Shown piece by piece: positions 54,892 to 58,579 of a stretch of 58,579 nt of DNA. Made by a program: the position numbers and the translations under genes. Positions within the stretch are counted from its first letter, which is position 1. The number at the start of each line of letters is the position of its first letter. The notes under the pieces were generated by a model. It made no database searches and was not told the DNA's origin. It worked only from the letters and a program-made list of their open reading frames with translations. The stretch comes from Pseudomonadota bacterium (GTDB lineage: Bacteria; Pseudomonadota; Alphaproteobacteria; Ferrovibrionales; Ferrovibrionaceae): the NCBI GenBank assembly GCA_023434425.1, contig JAEYSS010000136.1:1-58579 (forward strand). Reading direction: 5' to 3'.

Positions 54892-56013
54892 ATGTCGCAG
54901 ATCCTCACCGCCACCGCCAAATCCGACCTGGCGGGCGCACAGTTCCAGGTACAGAAAGACGATCTGAGCAAAACCCGCATTGCGGATTTCACCTTGCATC
55001 CCGATGGCCTGCAGGCGGATCAGATTCTGGTCAAGATCGACAGTTTCGCGCTGACCGCCAACAACATGACCTATGCGCAGTTGGGCGAGCAGATGGAATA
55101 CTGGGGCTTCTTTCCGTGTGAAGATGCCAAATGGGGCGTCATCCCGGTCTGGGGTTTTGCCGATGTGATCGCTTCACGCCACCCGGCGATTGCGGTAGAC
55201 GAGCGTATCTTCGGCTTTTTCCCGATGGCGACGCATCTCGTCATGACGCCGGGCAAGCTGACTGACAGCAACTTCATCGAGGCCGCGCCACATCGCAGCA
55301 AACTGCCCCCGGCCTATAACAGTTACCTGCGCATCACCACAGATCCGGCCTTCTCTGAAGATTTCGAGGCCTGCCAGGCCCTGCTGCGCCCTCTCTTCAT
55401 CACCTCCTTCCTGATCGATGATTTCCTGACGGAGGAAAAGAACTTCGGGGCAAAATCCATCCTGCTTTCCAGCGCCTCGTCGAAAACCGCGTTCGGCCTG
55501 GCGCATCTGTTGCACAAGCAAAAAGGCCCCTCTGTAGTGGGCCTGACTTCGCCTTCCAACCGCGCCTTCGTCGAAGGACTCGGCTGCTACGACCGTGTCG
55601 TGACCTATGACGAGATCGGCCAGCAGCCCAAGGAAGATGCCATCTATGTCGATTTCGCCGGCAGCGCCGATGTGCGTCGCGCGGTGCATGAGCATTACGG
55701 CGATCACCTGAAATACAGCTGCGCCGTCGGGATGTCGCATCGCCAGATGAACCCGCCGGGCAAGGGCCTGCCCGGTGCGAAGCCAATCTTCTTCTTCGCG
55801 CCGGATCGCGTGGTCAAGCGCAGCAAGGACTGGGGCCGCGGCGGGCTGGAAACCCGCCTGAACGCCGCCTGGACCGGTTTCGTGCCGGTGCTGAAAGGCT
55901 GGATCAGGGTGATCCGCGGCAGCGGCCGCAGCGCCGTGGAGGCCACCTATCGCAGCATGCTGGCCGGCGGCGTGAAGCCCGATGAAGGCCATGTCCTGAG
56001 CCTGTGGGACTAG
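54892..56013 (+). CDS. DUF2855 family protein (MDR-like fold)
   Basis: A 373-aa protein of DUF2855. The layout resembles a medium-chain reductase: an N-terminal part with ADQILVKIDSFALTANNMTY and WGFADVIASRHPAIAVDERI, a middle region with ILLSSASSKTAFGLAHLLHK in place of the dinucleotide-binding loop, and GLTSPSNRAFVEGLGCYDRV. The usual glycine-rich NADP loop is not conserved, so cofactor use is uncertain. A good SD (TGGAGG) precedes ATG 54892. Its end overlaps the aldo-keto reductase gene by 10 bp, so they are one operon. Confidence 0.9.
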   Translation: MSQILTATAKSDLAGAQFQVQKDDLSKTRIADFTLHPDGLQADQILVKIDSFALTANNMTYAQLGEQMEYWGFFPCEDAKWGVIPVWGFADVIASRHPAIAVDERIFGFFPMATHLVMTPGKLTDSNFIEAAPHRSKLPPAYNSYLRITTDPAFSEDFEACQALLRPLFITSFLIDDFLTEEKNFGAKSILLSSASSKTAFGLAHLLHKQKGPSVVGLTSPSNRAFVEGLGCYDRVVTYDEIGQQPKEDAIYVDFAGSADVRRAVHEHYGDHLKYSCAVGMSHRQMNPPGKGLPGAKPIFFFAPDRVVKRSKDWGRGGLETRLNAAWTGFVPVLKGWIRVIRGSGRSAVEATYRSMLAGGVKPDEGHVLSLWD

Positions 56014-56933
56014 GCTTGCCGGCAGGCTTCCCCGTCTCGCGTCGCGCGCTGCTGGCCGGCCTGGCCGCAACGGTACTGCCTTTCGGCACGGGTTCTGGGC
56101 GCCCGGCCGGCATCACACGCGAGATTCCCTCCAGCGGCGAGAAGCTGCCGGTGATCGGGCTGGGCAGCTGGATCACCTTCAATGTCGGCAACGATCCGCG
56201 CGGGCGTGCGGGCAGCATAGCGGTCATGCGGGAGTTTTTCCGCGCCGGCGGGCGCATGGTGGATTCCTCGCCGATGTACGGATCGTCGCAGAGCGTCATC
56301 GGCGAGGCGCTGCAAAAGCTGGGCGCGCAGCAGCAGGTTTTCTCGGCCGAGAAGGTCTGGACATCCTCAGGCCGCGGCGGCCCGCAGCAGATCGAGGCCA
56401 CCCGACGCCACTGGGGCGTGGAGACATTCGATCTGCTGCAGGTGCATAACCTGCTGGGCTGGGAAGCGCATCTGGAAACGCTGCGCGCCATGAAGGCCGA
56501 GAGCCGCATCCGCTATATTGGGATTACGACATCCGAAGGCCGCCGCCATGACGAGATCGAGCGCATCATGCGCAGCCAGCCGATCGACTTCATCCAGATC
56601 AGCTACAACGTGCTGGATCGCGAGATTGAGCCGCGCATCCTGCCGCTGGCGCGCGAGCGAAAGATCGGCGTGATCGTCAACCGGCCATTTCGCCAGGGCG
56701 ATCTGATCAAGTCCGTGCAGCGTCACCCGCTTCCCGGCTGGGCCAGCGAGGCCGGTGCGGCGAACTGGGCGCAGCTGCTGCTGAAATTCATTGTCGCGCA
56801 TCCCGATGTCACCTGCGTGATCCCGGCGACGACGCGCACCGACCATCTGGCGGAAAATATGGGCGCCGGTCATGGCGCCCTGCCCGACGAGGCGATGCGT
56901 CGGCGCATCGTCAGCCATATCGAGGCGCTCTAG
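56004..56933 (+). CDS. Aldo/keto reductase with Tat signal
   Basis: A 309-aa reductase of the (beta/alpha)8 AKR family preceded by a twin-arginine signal (SRRALLAGLAATVLPFG, residues 12-28). Catalytic residues: Asp and Tyr in VDSSPMYGSS, Lys in VFSAEKVW, His in LLQVHN. The Tat signal implies export of the folded enzyme, with cofactor, to the periplasm; this is uncommon for an AKR. Starts with GTG 56004, within the DUF2855 gene; TTG 56016 is an alternative. The next gene starts directly after the stop. Confidence 0.9.
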   Translation: MGLGLPAGFPVSRRALLAGLAATVLPFGTGSGRPAGITREIPSSGEKLPVIGLGSWITFNVGNDPRGRAGSIAVMREFFRAGGRMVDSSPMYGSSQSVIGEALQKLGAQQQVFSAEKVWTSSGRGGPQQIEATRRHWGVETFDLLQVHNLLGWEAHLETLRAMKAESRIRYIGITTSEGRRHDEIERIMRSQPIDFIQISYNVLDREIEPRILPLARERKIGVIVNRPFRQGDLIKSVQRHPLPGWASEAGAANWAQLLLKFIVAHPDVTCVIPATTRTDHLAENMGAGHGALPDEAMRRRIVSHIEAL

Positions 56934-57575
56934 ATGTATGTCTGGCGCACCTATCAGTTCTCCGATTTCCTGCTGTTCTCGCCGGAAACCTATGATCGGC
57001 TGTTCGAACTGCATAACGTGGCTCTGTGGCCGTGGCAGGTGGCCGCCGTCATGGCCGGCGTCGCCATGCTGGTGGTCACCGGCCAGCCGCTGGCGCTGCT
57101 GTTCGCCGGCGCGGCCTGGCTGCTGACGGCCTGGCTGTGGTTCTACCAAAGCTATGCTACGATCAACTGGGCGGCGGAGTATGTCGCCTATGGCTTCGCC
57201 CTGCAGGGCCTGCTGCTCTGGGTGTATGCCTTCGATCGCGAGCTTCAGCCGGCTGACAGCCGCAGCCGCGCCGTCGGCTTCACACTGGTGGTCTGCGCCC
57301 TGGCCCTGCAGCCGCTACTGCCCTGGATGCTGGGACGGCCGTGGCAGCAGGGCGAGGTCTTCGCGCTGATGCCGGGACCGACCGTGGTCGCCACGCTCGG
57401 CCTGCTGCTGGCGCTGCGCGCGCCGTGGCTGCTGCTGATTCTGCCGCTGGTTTGGTGCGTCCTCGACGGCGCCGCCTTGTGGACCATGAGGGCGCCGGCT
57501 TTCTGGCTGTTGCCAGTGGCCGGACTCCTGACGCTGGTGCTGCGGGCGATACCGGTCAGGCAGCGCCCCGATTAA
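56934..57575 (+). CDS. DUF6064 family membrane protein
   Basis: A 213-aa inner-membrane protein with about six predicted helices. The start YQFSDFLLFSPETYDRLFEL, followed by HNVALWPWQ, is the DUF6064 hallmark. Trp and aromatic residues are frequent (TAWLWFYQSYATINWAAEYV). Function unknown. It directly follows the Tat-AKR stop and shares the operon, so it could be a membrane partner of the exported reductase. Its stop overlaps the convergent aminotransferase by 4 bp. Confidence 0.88.
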   Translation: MYVWRTYQFSDFLLFSPETYDRLFELHNVALWPWQVAAVMAGVAMLVVTGQPLALLFAGAAWLLTAWLWFYQSYATINWAAEYVAYGFALQGLLLWVYAFDRELQPADSRSRAVGFTLVVCALALQPLLPWMLGRPWQQGEVFALMPGPTVVATLGLLLALRAPWLLLILPLVWCVLDGAALWTMRAPAFWLLPVAGLLTLVLRAIPVRQRPD

Positions 57576-58579
57576 GCCGCACGATTGGCGCGCAGCTTGT
57601 TCTGCAGCAGCGCCGCCAGCCGTTCGATGCCCTCGCGGATTCGCGCCGGCTCGCCGAGCGAGAAGCTCAGCCGCGCCGTGTTGCGCTTCGCATCGGTGGC
57701 ATAGAAAGCCGAGCCGGGCACGAAGGCGACATGGATGTCCTTCACGGCTTCGGCCAGCAGTTCGGCACCGTCGATGCCTTCGGGGAATTCCAGCCAGATG
57801 AACATGCCGCCATCCGGATGCGTGAAGCGCACCTCCTTGGGCAGGCAGCGCTCCAGCGCCTCCAGCATCACGTCGCGGCGTTCCTTGTAGGCCTTGCGCA
57901 GCTTCTGCACCTGGCTGGCATGCGAGGCTTTGGCGATGTCGCAGGCGACCATCTGGTTGATCGTGCTGCAATGCAGGTCGGAGGCCTGCTTGAGCAGCAC
58001 CAGCTTGTTGATCAATGCCGGATCGGCGATGATCCAGCCGATGCGCAAAGCCGGCGTCAGCACCTTCGACAGGCTGCCGATATAGACCACCAGCCGTTTG
58101 CCGTCGCTGTCGGGCTGCGCGAGATACTGCTGTTCGAGTGCTGCGAAGCTCGGGATGCGCGCATTCTCGTAGCGCAGCTCCTCGTAGGGCGAATCTTCCA
58201 GGATGGCGACGCCATACTGATGCGCCAGTCGCAGGATGGCCTGCCGGCGCGCCAGCGAGGTGGTGATGCCGGCCGGATTGCAGAAATCCGGCGTGAGGTA
58301 GAAGAATTTCGGCTTTTGTCGGAAGGCGGCTTCGAGTTGGTCGAGCAGCACGCCCTCGCCGTCCATCGGCACCGAGAGGAATTTCGGCTGATAGGTGTTG
58401 AAGACCTGGATCGCACCGAGATAGCTCGGCGAGGTGACCACCACGCTGTCGCCCGGATTGATCAGGGCGCGGCCGAGGAAGTCGATGGCCTGCTGTGCAC
58501 CCGAGGTGATCAGGATGCGCTCGATGCCGGTCTCGATGCCATGCGTCTGCAGATAGCCGGCGATCCACTCGCGCAGCGG
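57572..58579 (-). CDS. PLP-dependent aminotransferase (LysN/2-aminoadipate type), 5' end outside the window
   Basis: The frame is open to the window edge (335 codons visible plus stop), so the N-terminus is missing. Motifs: ITSGAQQAIDFLGRALINPG (PLP phosphate contact), FFYLTPDFCNPAGITTS, LEDSPYEELRYE, the PLP lysine in YIGSLSKVLTPALRIGW, and HPDGGMFIWLEFP near the C-terminus. The group includes 2-aminoadipate and branched-chain/aromatic aminotransferases; whether a GntR DNA-binding domain precedes it cannot be seen. Confidence 0.88.
   Translation of the reverse strand, partial: PLREWIAGYLQTHGIETGIERILITSGAQQAIDFLGRALINPGDSVVVTSPSYLGAIQVFNTYQPKFLSVPMDGEGVLLDQLEAAFRQKPKFFYLTPDFCNPAGITTSLARRQAILRLAHQYGVAILEDSPYEELRYENARIPSFAALEQQYLAQPDSDGKRLVVYIGSLSKVLTPALRIGWIIADPALINKLVLLKQASDLHCSTINQMVACDIAKASHASQVQKLRKAYKERRDVMLEALERCLPKEVRFTHPDGGMFIWLEFPEGIDGAELLAEAVKDIHVAFVPGSAFYATDAKRNTARLSFSLGEPARIREGIERLAALLQNKLRANRAA

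Noticed and set aside
57315..58568. 417-codon minus-strand frame overlapping the aminotransferase
   Set aside because: It is another reading frame of the truncated aminotransferase, low in hydrophobic residues and without motifs, while the 57572 frame has the full PLP motif set.

Overview
The window looks like chromosomal DNA of a high-GC alphaproteobacterium, most likely a Rhodospirillales-type organism. Support for this comes from a C4-pathway 5-aminolevulinate synthase (hemA), a DUF1013/TrcR-type cell-cycle regulator, a DUF1192 protein, a TAXI-type TRAP system, an Hpt/short-receiver pair, and one perfect GGAAC-N16-CGTT promoter of the alphaproteobacterial general stress sigma factor EcfG. 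Genus assignment is not possible from sequence reading alone. I saw no rRNA, tRNA, insertion sequence, prophage or CRISPR array, and gene density is high.

Layout. 1-4271 (minus): metY, an alpha/beta hydrolase, thiE and a suhB-like phosphatase, followed by the open 5' part of an exported Ala/Pro-rich protein. 4328-5618: a leader terminator, a possible 16-codon ORF, a TetR regulator and its likely target, with a cluster of TGTC/GACA palindromes. 5615-7300: divergent azoR and a LysR regulator sharing a palindrome. 7290-9363: DUF1192, a quinone reductase and trcR. 9681-13599: a four-gene dipeptide/oligopeptide ABC importer without a binding protein. 13749-18662: a small secreted protein, RND efflux set A, and a ribbon-helix-helix protein. 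18778-23544: aspartate aminotransferase, an orphan NMT1-type binding protein, an MFS and a DMT transporter. 23545-27857 (minus): a histone-deacetylase-like hydrolase, ettA, and a methyltransferase with a second, decayed methyltransferase domain. 28082-32361: RND set B.

32469-36171: an Hpt protein convergent with a receiver that lacks its phospho-acceptor Asp, then a flavin reductase, hemA, and a 162-residue P-loop protein resembling a stripped-down PilT/GspE ATPase. 36329-37454: OmpW and chorismate mutase. 37511-38703 (minus): an envelope-stress cluster (glycine zipper, BON, DUF3185, DUF3309) behind the EcfG promoter. 38938-43477 (minus): SDR, a six-Cys secreted protein, an MBL hydrolase and a large acyl-CoA dehydrogenase. 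43587-45981: threonylcarbamoyl-AMP synthase and an FAD-linked D-2-hydroxyacid dehydrogenase. 45998-48882 (minus): TAXI-TRAP transporter with a strong terminator between its two genes. 48952-50364: DUF488/DUF2239 divergent from a GIY-YIG protein. 50472-54766: RND set C. 54892-57575: a DUF2855 / Tat-exported aldo-keto reductase / DUF6064 operon. 57572-end: a truncated PLP aminotransferase.

Most of the window is housekeeping and transport. The least ordinary items are the Hpt/pseudo-receiver pair and the mini secretion-ATPase-like protein, which share an identical upstream 10-mer, the DUF2855-AKR-DUF6064 operon, the duplicated-and-decayed methyltransferase next to ettA, and several regulatory palindromes. 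Calls rest on motif recognition and gene context, with no database search.
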